Shown here one piece after another: positions 1 to 6,573 of a stretch of 34,131 nucleotides of DNA. The DNA comes from a virus. The notes under the pieces were generated by a model. The model saw only the letters and a list, made by a program, of their open reading frames with translations, had not been told where the DNA came from and ran no database searches. Each line of letters opens with the position of its first letter. The first letter of the stretch is position 1. A program made the position numbers and the translations under genes. Location: IMG/VR virus record IMGVR_UViG_3300046313_000351, positions 1 to 34,131 of that record; one strand, 5' to 3'.

Positions 1-97
1 ACATGATGGATTCGGACATCATGGCTGTGTTCTTGCCTGTGCTGTTCTTGATCAGGCGTTGCAGTAGGGAATTGTGTTTCTTGGTTGTTGCGCTCAT
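1..97 (-). CDS. uvsX: UvsX RecA-like recombinase, N-terminal fragment (gene runs off the left edge)
   Basis: Only the first 32 codons are inside the window. The start MSATTKKHNSLLQRLIKNST resembles the N-terminus of T4 UvsX (L-x-x-R-L-I-K-x-S-T-x-K). UvsX is the phage RecA-type strand-exchange protein that acts with gp32 and UvsY in recombination-dependent replication. An AAAGGAATGCC stretch before the ATG at 97 is a fair ribosome binding site. It follows the gene at 110-571 by 12 bases, probably in one transcript. The identity rests on a short match plus T4-like context. Confidence 0.65.
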   Translation of the reverse strand, partial: MSATTKKHNSLLQRLIKNSTGKNTAMMSESIM

Positions 98-109
98 GGC
101 ATTCCTTTA

Positions 110-571
110 TTAGTGGATAGTTCGGTCAGATGGGATGGATGCATCCATCAGAGATTCTTCTTGGGCTTCCATCATGTCATTCATGACATCCTCAGTCTTG
201 AACGATGGGAGATTTTCACCGGTTTCAACATCAACCACCATGATTTCATTAGCTACCGTATCACCAAACAGAGTGGATGCCGAATCCAAGGCAAACATTG
301 CCAATTGATGCGGATCATCATGCTGCATGTCTCCCTGAATGACGATAGGGAACAGATCGTCCGAATCCGTCTGTTCAACAAACATACAGACGACATACCC
401 ATAGAAGTATTCTTGGTCAAATTCCTCTGCATCTTCCGGAGTCATATGAAACCGCTGGATCATCAAGGAATATGCATGGGGAAGCAGGGTTTCGTATGGG
501 GGCAGGGTCAGGTTTTTGATTTTTGGTTTCTTTGGAGTGGCGGTGCGTTTAATCAGAGGTTTGTTGGACAC
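110..571 (-). CDS. Hypothetical protein, 153 aa, acidic
   Basis: Intact ORF with a GTG start preceded by AAAGGAACCATC, the same AAGGAAC ribosome binding site used across this genome. The N-terminal 25 residues are basic and Pro/Lys-rich (KRTATPKKPKIK); the rest is acidic (many D, E, M) with no membrane segment or motif I recognise. It lies directly upstream of the uvsX start and has its own TGcTACAAT promoter, so it is probably an early gene in the recombination operon. Function unknown. Confidence 0.7.
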   Translation of the reverse strand: MSNKPLIKRTATPKKPKIKNLTLPPYETLLPHAYSLMIQRFHMTPEDAEEFDQEYFYGYVVCMFVEQTDSDDLFPIVIQGDMQHDDPHQLAMFALDSASTLFGDTVANEIMVVDVETGENLPSFKTEDVMNDMMEAQEESLMDASIPSDRTIH

Positions 572-605
572 GATGGTTCCTTTATATGGGTTGATGATGG
601 TATGG

Positions 606-611
606 ATTGTA
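606..611 (-). promoter_or_regulatory. Extended -10 promoter for the 110-571/uvsX operon
   Basis: Minus-strand TGTGCTACAAT lies about 35 bases upstream of the GTG start at 571. It matches the TGnTACAAT core of the other promoters here; a -35 element is not clear. Confidence 0.55.
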
Positions 612-634
612 GCACAAAAACAACACCTGCGCGA

Positions 635-641
635 CTAAATA
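635..641 (+). promoter_or_regulatory. Possible late promoter (CTAAATA) for the transglycosylase
   Basis: T4 late promoters consist essentially of a TATAAATA -10 element read by gp55. CTAAATA lies 37 bases upstream of the plus-strand transglycosylase ATG at 678, and a similar TTAAATA precedes the tailspike. Weak individually. Confidence 0.3.
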
Positions 642-677
642 ATTGACTTATTCAGAAACAACAGAGGAATTTAGGTT

Positions 678-1283
678 ATGACAGAACAATTGGAAGAAGG
701 CAAATTATCGAACTTGGCTATTGCCGGGGCAGTTGCTATTGGCGGAGCCTATGGTCTGCTTCAGAAGACAAACACAACCAACGGTGGTGATAAGGTCGAG
801 CCTATGCTGATTCGTGAGCATCCAGACCGGATAACAGCACGGGAAGAAGTCAAGAAGTTAACCAATGCAGTGGTTTCCAAATACAAACATATCCCGGTAG
901 AATTTGCGGAGCATGTTGCCTCAATGGCGAAGAAACATGAACATGCAGAGTTCCCGAAGGCAAAGGACATCATGGCAATTGTGGGTATCGAATCCTCATT
1001 CAACCCAGATGCCAAGTCCAAACTCAAGATTGACCCAGCCAGAGGACTAATGCAACAGCGACCAAGAATCTGGGGATTGAATCACAAGACCGACTTGGCT
1101 ACCCCAGAGCAACAGATTCAGAAGGGCGCAGAGATTCTGGCGACATATCACAAAAAGTTTGGTGGGGATGCCGATAAGGCAGTCCATGGATACAACATAG
1201 GTGAAACAAACCTACGCAAAGGCCAAGGTTTGAACCCCGGCTATGTGGAAAAGTTCAAGAAAGAACGTCAGATTTATGACTGA
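678..1283 (+). CDS. Lytic transglycosylase (SLT domain), probable virion or lysis peptidoglycan hydrolase
   Basis: A 201-aa protein with a Gly/Ala-rich hydrophobic stretch near residues 12-28 and an SLT fold at about 95-195. Family landmarks are the catalytic Glu in ESSFNP (E105), GLMQ (123-126) and GYNIG (171-175). SLT enzymes cleave the MurNAc-GlcNAc bond to 1,6-anhydro products. The plus strand, opposite to the early genes, and a TAAATA-type upstream element suggest late expression. The start is preceded by an AGAGGAATTT ribosome binding site. It converges with, and overlaps by 10 bases, the 3' end of the ART-like gene. It could act in cell-wall penetration at infection or in lysis. Confidence 0.85.
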   Translation: MTEQLEEGKLSNLAIAGAVAIGGAYGLLQKTNTTNGGDKVEPMLIREHPDRITAREEVKKLTNAVVSKYKHIPVEFAEHVASMAKKHEHAEFPKAKDIMAIVGIESSFNPDAKSKLKIDPARGLMQQRPRIWGLNHKTDLATPEQQIQKGAEILATYHKKFGGDADKAVHGYNIGETNLRKGQGLNPGYVEKFKKERQIYD

Positions 1284-2083
1284 ATCGGTCTGGGTCTGCG
1301 ACGACCCAGCGTGGCTGACCATACATACACCGGGCGATTGGTTTCCCCGGATGCTTTGACTGGTCGAGGGTGAATCGTGATGTCATATCCGCGATTCACC
1401 AGCATCTCGTCTTCCTCTGGATTGGCGGAGAAATGTCTGATTGATGCAACAGAATCACCCTTGTTAACATTCAGCTTCAGGATATGCAGAGCACCGGGCT
1501 CTATCAGACCACCATGCAGATTCTTGTCATGCTTGGTTTCATGATCGGGTTCTGCAAATGACATTGCCTTCTGAAACTTGGTGGTTGCTGAAGTGAATGC
1601 GGGTAAATGTGCCACATGATTTCCAGAATCAACAGCAGCAACTCGAAAAGGAGAATGTGGGATTCCAGTATATAGATGGAAGTTCTCAGATGCCTCATGG
1701 TCTGACAAATGTTGATCAATTGCCTTGGATGTCATCAATGGATCTGAGGAACGAGCACCCCAATCGGTACTGGTGGCATGAAGTAGCTCATTGAACTGTT
1801 TTGGGTCAGCATGATGCTTCCTCAGAGCCGAATTGATTGGTGTTGAGTGGATGCTATATTCCCGGAGTTCCCTTACTGACGTTGCTTTATTGTCAGAATG
1901 CAGACGATCAGCCAGTTCCGGGGTTCTGGAATATGGATCGTCAACCGAATATGTCTTGCTGACAAAAACTTCCTCAATTTTCTTGGCAGAGTGTCCCCCA
2001 AACAGGGTATCCAAAACTGGATAATGCTTGGGTCGTTGCATAGCCAAGTAAGCACGGGCAATTTTGTCGGTCATCAGGATCAT
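1274..2083 (-). CDS. ADP-ribosyltransferase-like protein (Alt/Mod type), 269 aa
   Basis: The C-terminal half has the ART order: LYTG (137-140) where T4 ModA has LWRG, then an STS-like AFTSATT (162-168), then an ExE-like EEDEMLVNRG (223-232) resembling the catalytic turn of Alt/ModA. T4 Alt, ModA and ModB modify host RNA polymerase and other proteins using NAD. The usual first-motif Arg is Thr here, so activity is uncertain. The N-terminus (DKIARAYLAM) resembles that of the second ART-like gene (DTISEAYLSM), perhaps a shared packaging signal. An alternative ATG lies at 2074. It follows the 2112-2300 gene by 28 bases. Confidence 0.72.
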   Translation of the reverse strand: MILMTDKIARAYLAMQRPKHYPVLDTLFGGHSAKKIEEVFVSKTYSVDDPYSRTPELADRLHSDNKATSVRELREYSIHSTPINSALRKHHADPKQFNELLHATSTDWGARSSDPLMTSKAIDQHLSDHEASENFHLYTGIPHSPFRVAAVDSGNHVAHLPAFTSATTKFQKAMSFAEPDHETKHDKNLHGGLIEPGALHILKLNVNKGDSVASIRHFSANPEEDEMLVNRGYDITIHPRPVKASGETNRPVYVWSATLGRRRPRPIQS

Positions 2084-2111
2084 CTGGTTGTTGTTTCTTG
2101 TCTGGGATAGG

Positions 2112-2300
2112 TTACTTATCCGGCTCGTCGTAGAGACTCAGTTCTTCACTCAATCGGGCAAGCTCCTGCAAGGCTTCCTCACGCTTCTTTCTTGCAAGGA
2201 ACCCAGATTCACCGAAAATCTTGGAGTGGTTCTCAGAATAAGAATTCTGATCGGCAGTCTTTCGTGGGGCACTGCCTTTACCTGCGTCTGAATGTTTCAT
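2112..2300 (-). CDS. Small conserved phage protein, 62 aa (HSDAGKGS..RK type)
   Basis: It begins MKHSDAGKGSAPRKTADQNS and continues with SYSENHSKIFG, a pattern I recall in short uncharacterised proteins of many phages. The C-terminal half is a charged helix (ARKKREEALQELARLSEELS). Function unknown. It starts six bases after the preceding gene stops and is likely cotranscribed with it and with the downstream ART-like gene. Confidence 0.7.
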   Translation of the reverse strand: MKHSDAGKGSAPRKTADQNSYSENHSKIFGESGFLARKKREEALQELARLSEELSLYDEPDK

Positions 2301-2306
2301 TTTTCT

Positions 2307-2774
2307 TTAGTAGTTTTGGCTGGAATGGCCGATGGAGTAAACTTCTTCATATACATGCTCAGGATCTGTGTTGACCCAACCATACCTTCCCTCAGCATAG
2401 TAACCTTCTTGAGTCACACAGACTCGTGCATTCGGTTTGACTCGTTGGAGTTCCAACAGACCATCAATCAATTCTTGGATTGGGACCGAATTCTCCTGAG
2501 CCTGCCGCGTGGATTCAAATTTGACCAGCAATGCTCGGTAGTGTTGTGTCATCCGATGGTCAATCGTTGCAGCCCGGATAAGATTCATTCCAATGGGAAT
2601 GTTGTAAGTCCAGAGTGAATTTGTGCGAATCATGTTCCCATCGGAATCGCACATCTCAGATTTTGGAACCCATGTGCCGGACACAGAGCATTGGATGTAG
2701 TCATCTGGAACCTGACAGATTTCAGAGGTGACGGAGCCATCTTGTTGGTGAATGATGTTGATGACGGATTTCAT
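2307..2774 (-). CDS. Hypothetical protein, 155 aa
   Basis: Intact ORF with an ATG at 2774 following CACCGGAGTTTTAATC (GGAG ribosome binding site) and a TGTGATACAATAG promoter about 30 bases upstream. There are three Cys in the N-terminal 45 residues and no membrane segment. The C-terminus carries RVCVTQEGYYAEGRYG. I do not recognise a domain. First gene of the transcript that continues into the 62-aa protein and the ART-like gene. Confidence 0.7.
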   Translation of the reverse strand: MKSVINIIHQQDGSVTSEICQVPDDYIQCSVSGTWVPKSEMCDSDGNMIRTNSLWTYNIPIGMNLIRAATIDHRMTQHYRALLVKFESTRQAQENSVPIQELIDGLLELQRVKPNARVCVTQEGYYAEGRYGWVNTDPEHVYEEVYSIGHSSQNY

Positions 2775-2802
2775 GATTAAAACTCCGGTGTTGATTTATT
2801 CT

Positions 2803-2808
2803 ATTGTA
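2803..2808 (-). promoter_or_regulatory. Extended -10 promoter upstream of 2307-2774
   Basis: Minus-strand TTGTGATACAATAG, identical in its core to the other cassettes. The -35 region is A/T-rich and poor, so the TG extension probably matters. Confidence 0.65.
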
Positions 2809-2898
2809 TCACAAAAATTAACATATTCGATTTCCTAGTGAACTACAACTTGGCTAAAGAACAAGCTGCTTTCTCGTTTATGATCAGGTAACCATCAT

Positions 2899-2934
2899 CT
2901 ATTTTTGGGCATATAGTAGTTCGCTTACTCGCAT
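2899..2934 (-). pseudogene. Micro-ORF with an SDLP-family head (11 codons), likely decayed
   Basis: ATG CGA GTA AGC GAA CTA gives MRVSELLYAQK then a stop. It starts inside the end of the preceding SDLP-family gene exactly as complete members do, but ends after 11 residues. A neighbouring frame stays open for a further stretch (reading PKIDDGYLIINEK), suggesting a frameshifted relic of one more array member. Confidence 0.35.
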
Positions 2935-3095
2935 GGTGGAAACCAGACAGCAGAATCAACTTGCATCCATAAAGAAAGAGCACGTTGATCGGGACTTTGT
3001 ATTGAATGTACATGTATACGTGGGATGATTATATCCTTTTTATCGCCAGCTTCGTCATGGCAGATGTCATTTTCTGGTAGTTCGCTTACTTGCAT
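2925..3095 (-). CDS. SDLP-array small protein (MQVSELP), 56 aa
   Basis: The head MQVSELPEN fits M-x-x-S-[D/E]-L-P. The body is acidic, then ends LSLWMQVDSAVWFPPCE. That tail parallels LHLWMQIELMFPFE...PTCK of the preceding array gene, so the two are probably diverged duplicates. It overlaps the upstream gene by 11 bases (ATGCAAGTAAG, where TAA stops the previous frame). There is no own ribosome binding site, so translation is probably coupled. Function unknown. Confidence 0.6.
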   Translation of the reverse strand: MQVSELPENDICHDEAGDKKDIIIPRIHVHSIQSPDQRALSLWMQVDSAVWFPPCE

Positions 3096-3265
3096 GTCGG
3101 AACCTCAAACGGAAGCATCATTTCAAATGGAAACATTAATTCAATTTGCATCCAAAGATGCAGGCACAACAGAGTAGAATCAGGAACATCTTGCATAGGT
3201 GGGCGGGTGACTATTGGTATGTTTCCACCTCTTGCTATATGTTTTGGGATGTCAGAAGATTTCAT
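3086..3265 (-). CDS. SDLP-array small protein (MKSSDIP), 59 aa
   Basis: Starts at the internal ATG giving MKSSDIPKHIARGG; a longer upstream reading of this frame is the shadow of the neighbouring gene. The C-terminus LHLWMQIELMFPFE...PTCK is related to the next gene downstream. The start overlaps the end of 3252-3410, with the upstream TGA inside the TCT GAC (Ser-Asp) codons of this head. Function unknown. Confidence 0.6.
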   Translation of the reverse strand: MKSSDIPKHIARGGNIPIVTRPPMQDVPDSTLLCLHLWMQIELMFPFEMMLPFEVPTCK

Positions 3266-3410
3266 GGTTATTGCAAGTCTCCAGTGCCCAATAAACATCC
3301 CATATCCAATTATCGTCAACATCACCATTCTTGTCCAATATGATGAACAGGTAGAACCACAATACACGGTTACCCTTTGAATATGTAGATGGTAGGTCAG
3401 TAGTCTTCAT
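3252..3410 (-). CDS. SDLP-array small protein (MKTTDLP), 52 aa
   Basis: Reads MKTTDLPSTYSKGN, followed by an aromatic and acidic body (NWIWDVYWALE) and a C-terminus NHEIF. It bridges the stop of 3407-3595 and the start of 3086-3265, overlapping both, so the array is gap-free. No domain recognised. Support comes from the conserved head, the exact fit in the overlap chain and the lack of a better frame. Confidence 0.6.
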   Translation of the reverse strand: MKTTDLPSTYSKGNRVLWFYLFIILDKNGDVDDNWIWDVYWALETCNNHEIF

Positions 3411-3595
3411 TCTTTTGACGCCAAGTTAAAAATTTGATTTCTAACGGGCAATCCCAGTTTGAAGTAAACCGGGTCTAACCAAAACCTTTTGGTGGCAAGT
3501 TCTACAGTATGTTTAACACTTCCAACCACCACCCACAAATCATCGGCGCTCAACCCATCAATGTGATTGTTTAATGGTAGGTCAGATAAGGTCAT
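3407..3595 (-). CDS. SDLP-array small protein (MTLSDLP), 62 aa
   Basis: Head MTLSDLPLNN, middle DDLWVVVGSVKHTVEL, then LGLPVRNQIFNLA. The last part matches LGTPVRNAIVVLA in the array gene at 8997-9182, so these are paralogues in two separate arrays. It starts three bases after the stop of 3599-3925 and leads the four-gene array downstream of the AAA ATPase gene. Function unknown. Confidence 0.65.
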   Translation of the reverse strand: MTLSDLPLNNHIDGLSADDLWVVVGSVKHTVELATKRFWLDPVYFKLGLPVRNQIFNLASKE

Positions 3596-3598
3596 ACA

Positions 3599-3925
3599 TC
3601 AGAATGGAATGTCATCATCGTATTCTTCAGCAATCATCTTAGCGTAATCTGGAGCAACCCAATCAACATCCCAGAAGTTTGCAAACACATCATCGTAGGC
3701 TCCACGGAGCCTATCTTGATTGTCACAGATGACGTTTACCCTGTAGTCAATCACAGAGAACGGTTCTGCACACATGACCGTAATTCTACCACGGTTGAAC
3801 ACACCATCCCATGCGCCATTGATCACACGAAAATCAAAATGATCAATGGCGTGTTCCTGAGTAATGGAGACCAGCAAGTTTGGGTTACCATCACCATAAT
3901 CTAGCATCACACGTTTGGTGGTCAC
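3599..3925 (-). CDS. Hypothetical protein, about 108 aa, directly behind the AAA ATPase
   Basis: The frame stays open upstream into the AAA gene, but the plausible start is the GTG at 3925, sharing GTGA with the AAA stop, or the ATG at 3907 (MLDYGDGNPNLL). The protein is acidic and aromatic (WDVDWVAPDYAKMIAEEYDD at the C-terminus) with no domain I recognise. The tight overlap suggests coupled translation and possibly an accessory role for the ATPase. Confidence 0.65.
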   Translation of the reverse strand: MTTKRVMLDYGDGNPNLLVSITQEHAIDHFDFRVINGAWDGVFNRGRITVMCAEPFSVIDYRVNVICDNQDRLRGAYDDVFANFWDVDWVAPDYAKMIAEEYDDDIPF

Positions 3926-4992
3926 GTAGTGGCTTTCATGATCATCTGGTTCCACCGAGGATACCGCGCCAGCTTTGAAATAAGTTCCGTTTTGATCATG
4001 ACGTTCATCGCGAACACTTGTTGGACTTCTGCATGGAGGCGATCCACATAGTTCAGAACAGTATCCCAATTCTTGGTATCCGTCTTGGCTGCACACTGCA
4101 ATGCAACCATGCGTTGATCATAAATCGAGCTTGGAATCTTTGCAGTCAGTGGGTTAGCAAGAATCGTGGAGAATGGAACGAATTCGCCTGTCTTACGCAG
4201 GTCAGCCAAGAATGATTGAGTTGCACGTTCACCCATCGTACCAGCAAATGCAGCACGAGCTTCAAATGGATCAATCCCGGCTTCAGTGAAGTCATTCAAC
4301 AGAATGCTGACAGATTCCAAGGAGCGCAGGGAAACAAAGGGTCGCTGTGGGAATCGTGGGTCATACCCAAAGTAACGATCCACATTCTCTGTATCTGGCT
4401 TGGTTACCATTTCGGCATCATAGGAGATTAGTGCAGCAGGTGTGTTCTGTGCCCAAGTAATGACACGGGAATCCCAACCCAAGTCCAATGCAACCTTCAA
4501 CATGGACTGAGGTGTAGGATCGGCAATGTTGAGTTCAACGATTCGGTTGCGGATATGCGGCTTCATCACGTCGCCAGTGCGGAATTCTGCACTGTTACCA
4601 GTCAGAACAACAATGGCGTCTTCTGGATACTCATGCTCCAAGAAACGACGAGGACGACCAAAGATCAATGGCAAGAATGTGTTGCAGACATTAGGTGCTG
4701 CTTTTGGAAACTCATCAAGGATGATTGCCATCTTGGGACGAGGAACCCATTTTTCATGACCAGCAAAGGTCAGTGTACCATCTTTGATGACAGGGAGGGC
4801 TGCCGAGTCATCTGGGGAAATATTTTGTACGTCAACAATCGTTACGGAATATCCAGCAGCTTCAAGCGCAGCTTTTGTGGCAAAAGTTTTTCCCACCCCC
4901 GGGGCACCTTGCAAAAAGAATGCAGACTTGGGACTGGCAAGAATCAATTTTGCAGCGGTTTCGATGGAGACTTTTGTGTTGGACAAAATCAT
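3922..4992 (-). CDS. MoxR-type AAA+ ATPase, 356 aa
   Basis: Walker A GAPGVGKT (29-36), Walker B MAIILDE (88-94), a sensor-1-like VVLTGN and an IRNRI segment with a candidate Arg finger mark an AAA+ module of the MoxR class. MoxR ATPases usually act as chaperones with a VWA-domain partner; a VWA/HExxH protein is encoded 5 kb away at 9976-11202, on the same strand. The gene has its own TTGGCT-N18-TACAAT promoter and a leader hairpin, and an AACAGGAACC ribosome binding site. Substrate unknown; remodelling of a host or phage complex is an inference. Confidence 0.82.
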   Translation of the reverse strand: MILSNTKVSIETAAKLILASPKSAFFLQGAPGVGKTFATKAALEAAGYSVTIVDVQNISPDDSAALPVIKDGTLTFAGHEKWVPRPKMAIILDEFPKAAPNVCNTFLPLIFGRPRRFLEHEYPEDAIVVLTGNSAEFRTGDVMKPHIRNRIVELNIADPTPQSMLKVALDLGWDSRVITWAQNTPAALISYDAEMVTKPDTENVDRYFGYDPRFPQRPFVSLRSLESVSILLNDFTEAGIDPFEARAAFAGTMGERATQSFLADLRKTGEFVPFSTILANPLTAKIPSSIYDQRMVALQCAAKTDTKNWDTVLNYVDRLHAEVQQVFAMNVMIKTELISKLARYPRWNQMIMKATT

Positions 4993-5021
4993 AATAAAGG
5001 TTCCTGTTGAGGGGTTAAAGA

Positions 5022-5076
5022 ATCGAAAATTTGTTTCGATGGTTGAATTGTATCACAGAAAATCAACTGTAGCCAA
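5022..5076 (-). promoter_or_regulatory. Promoter plus leader stem-loop upstream of the AAA ATPase
   Basis: -35 TTGGCT (5071-5076), 18-bp spacer, TGTGATACAAT (-10 at 5047-5052). Seven bases after the -10 a perfect 7-bp hairpin follows (ATCGAAA/TTTCGAT, 5022-5040). The layout resembles the promoter-early stem-loop cassettes described in T4-type phages. Confidence 0.7.
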
Positions 5077-5083
5077 TAGAATC

Positions 5084-5269
5084 TCAAGGCTTAGATGTGG
5101 CGAGGCAAAAGTGTTGTGGGTTCATCGAATACAAGTGTCGTTCTCTTGAATCTGAATCCCACCTGACCACCCAACTATCGGGATTGATGTGGCAGTCGAT
5201 AACTGTTCCTACATCGCGGACTCCGTGCCAAACGAATTCAACGCGATCACCGATTTTGTAGTTTGCCAT
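5084..5269 (-). CDS. Small KOW/Tudor-like protein, paralogue 1, 61 aa
   Basis: MANYKIGDRVEFVWHGV, then DVGTVIDC, then WVVRWDSDSRERH: a short beta-rich pattern resembling KOW/Tudor/SH3-like barrels. Two paralogues occur at 11199-11462 and 12530-12952, each with YKIGDRVE, D-x-GTV and W-x-x-[K/R]WDSDS-E. All three share the same promoter and leader type and an AAGGAAC ribosome binding site. Nucleic-acid or protein binding is plausible from fold type only. Confidence 0.7.
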   Translation of the reverse strand: MANYKIGDRVEFVWHGVRDVGTVIDCHINPDSWVVRWDSDSRERHLYSMNPQHFCLATSKP

Positions 5270-5301
5270 GATATAGTTCCTTTAGTGGAGTTGATGATTC
5301 T

Positions 5302-5331
5302 ATTGCATCACAGAAAATCACATTTAGTCAA
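5302..5331 (-). promoter_or_regulatory. Promoter upstream of KOW-like paralogue 1
   Basis: TTGACT (5326-5331), 18-bp spacer, TGTGATGCAAT. The stop codon of 5328-5612 lies inside the -35 (the TGA of TTGACT). Confidence 0.7.
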
Positions 5332-5612
5332 TCAACAAGTCTGTATGTGACTATACGCGGTCCCATAACATTCCATGTGTTCCAAACCGAACCAAAACTT
5401 TTAGCTATACCGATACATCGACTATTATCGCCAAAAGTAACCTCAATTATCTGATTTGGGTCAAGATGCCATGGGTATACATCTGACGTTTGATAGTTGA
5501 CGAACTCCCTGCGTGGTTCTTCAATGATCACATCAGCATCTGGGTGAAGGTCGAAATACTCTCGCGAAGCATCATGTGCTTCTTTCTTTGTCAAATGAAC
5601 TGTATGTTTCAT
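5328..5612 (-). CDS. Hypothetical protein, 94 aa
   Basis: MKHTVHLTKKEAHDASREYF, followed by an acidic and aromatic middle and ...GPRIVTYRLVD. It is preceded by CCAAGGAACATTTATC and a TTGGCT-N18-TACAAT promoter, as for other early genes here. No domain, signal or membrane segment recognised. Confidence 0.7.
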   Translation of the reverse strand: MKHTVHLTKKEAHDASREYFDLHPDADVIIEEPRREFVNYQTSDVYPWHLDPNQIIEVTFGDNSRCIGIAKSFGSVWNTWNVMGPRIVTYRLVD

Positions 5613-5633
5613 GATAAATGTTCCTTGGGTTGA

Positions 5634-5663
5634 ATTGTATCACAGAATCTGATCTGTAGCCAA
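5634..5663 (-). promoter_or_regulatory. Promoter upstream of 5328-5612
   Basis: TTGGCT (5658-5663), 18-bp spacer, TGTGATACAAT (5634-5639), then a 20-base leader ending in AAGGAAC. Confidence 0.75.
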
Positions 5664-5674
5664 TCTTACCAAGT

Positions 5675-5812
5675 TTATTTTTCTGTTTGGTAGGAAATTC
5701 GCCCAACAAGAGCCGATGTATGCGTCACTGGAACGATCAACATGAAATCCTATGACCGAGACCATAGCTGCATTTTATGCAACCTGAAGTGGCTCAGGTC
5801 AGAGATTTTCAT
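5675..5812 (-). pseudogene. SDLP-family relic with an in-frame TAG
   Basis: ATGAAAATCTCTGACCTG (MKISDL) overlaps the end of the membrane-protein gene exactly as in the intact arrays. The frame reads 20 codons, meets TAG, and continues in the same frame for 24 more codons (including IVPVTHTSALVGRISY) to TAA. This looks like an array member broken by an amber codon, unless a suppressor reads it. Confidence 0.4.
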
Positions 5813-6095
5813 GTTTCTTTCGCCAGATTTGCAGTTCATACCCAAAAGCACGGATTGCAAACCAGCTGAATGTGGGGGCGGTTGCTTTGCGAATGCCAAA
5901 CCTTGTCATGTGGGCTGGTGAGTACACAAGATCAACCCCAACCCTAAATTTGTTCAGCAAAAGAATCAGGCAGATAACTGGAATCGTAATGATCCAGAAA
6001 GCTGACACAAACACGTTCAGTTTGGGATCGTCTTCAAGCTTGATGGTTAACAGAACCAAGAAAGAAAATGCAACAAAAAGATAAGCAGTAAACAT
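5799..6095 (-). CDS. Small membrane protein, 98 aa
   Basis: Two hydrophobic segments, near residues 4-18 (YLFVAFSFLVLLTI) and 30-48 (AFWIITIPVICLILLL), then a basic C-terminal region (ending RKKHENL) probably in the cytoplasm. The start codon overlaps the stop of the preceding gene (TAATG). Its end overlaps an SDLP-type head. Phage early membrane proteins can act in superinfection exclusion or lysis control, but nothing here specifies a role. Confidence 0.65.
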   Translation of the reverse strand: MFTAYLFVAFSFLVLLTIKLEDDPKLNVFVSAFWIITIPVICLILLLNKFRVGVDLVYSPAHMTRFGIRKATAPTFSWFAIRAFGYELQIWRKKHENL

Positions 6096-6540
6096 TATTT
6101 CACCTCATGCGGAATCAACTTGATAGCAGTATAAACCTGTTCGATCGTATCACGTTCAAGTTGACCATGTGAGCCTTCAACGTCGCGGAACGTATGTGTG
6201 ACTTGACGAAGGGCATCAAGAATCTGACACAACGCGTCGACTTCGATCGTAATCGTGTCTTTTGGCACAGTACCGCTTTTCACTACACCAAAGTAGACCG
6301 GTGTGTTGCCGTCATATCCCCACTTGGATTGAACATCGTCATAGAGACCTTCCTTATCATTATAAGCGTATTCGTTCTCATGGAAACCGGCACGATCGTA
6401 ATCATCCGAATTGTAACCATACCGATCATAACCTTCGGCATCGTAGTTGGTGCCGCAACCATTCCCATCATAGACTTCTTTGAACCATTTTGGTCGCGAG
6501 AATACGCACTGGATACGGTTGGGGAGTATTTGCCGATCAT
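6095..6540 (-). pseudogene. Gly/Tyr/Asp-rich gene, apparently frameshifted near its start
   Basis: A promoter and AAGGAAC ribosome binding site lead to ATG 6540 (MIGKYSPTVSSAYSR), but that frame soon turns into an implausible Met-rich peptide. The -1 frame from about base 6490 reads coherently: PKWFKEVYDGNG, Tyr/Gly/Asp repeats of the type AEGYDRYGYNSDDYDRAGF, then VPKDTITIEVDALCQILDAL to the stop at 6095. No ATG, GTG or TTG opens the second frame upstream of the repeats, so a frameshift (mutation, programmed slip near CCAAAAT, or sequencing error) is needed to join the parts. Confidence 0.55.
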
Positions 6541-6573
6541 GATATAGTTCCTTGTAGTGGAGTTGATGGTTCT

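Noticed and set aside
74-646. 190-codon plus-strand ORF
   Set aside because: It is the mirror of the minus-strand 153-aa gene, which has a promoter, ribosome binding site and sensible composition.
2292-2618. 108-codon plus-strand ORF
   Set aside because: Antisense to the 155-aa hypothetical gene, with no plus-strand signals.
4555-5149. Plus-strand ORFs of 151 and 121 codons
   Set aside because: They lie antisense to the AAA ATPase Walker A/B region; composition (Cys/Ser-rich) is that of a shadow frame.
6283-6540. 85-codon minus-strand ORF from the good ATG
   Set aside because: After about 15 codons it becomes a Met/Thr-rich peptide; the -1 frame carries the coherent protein, so it is reported as a frameshifted gene instead.
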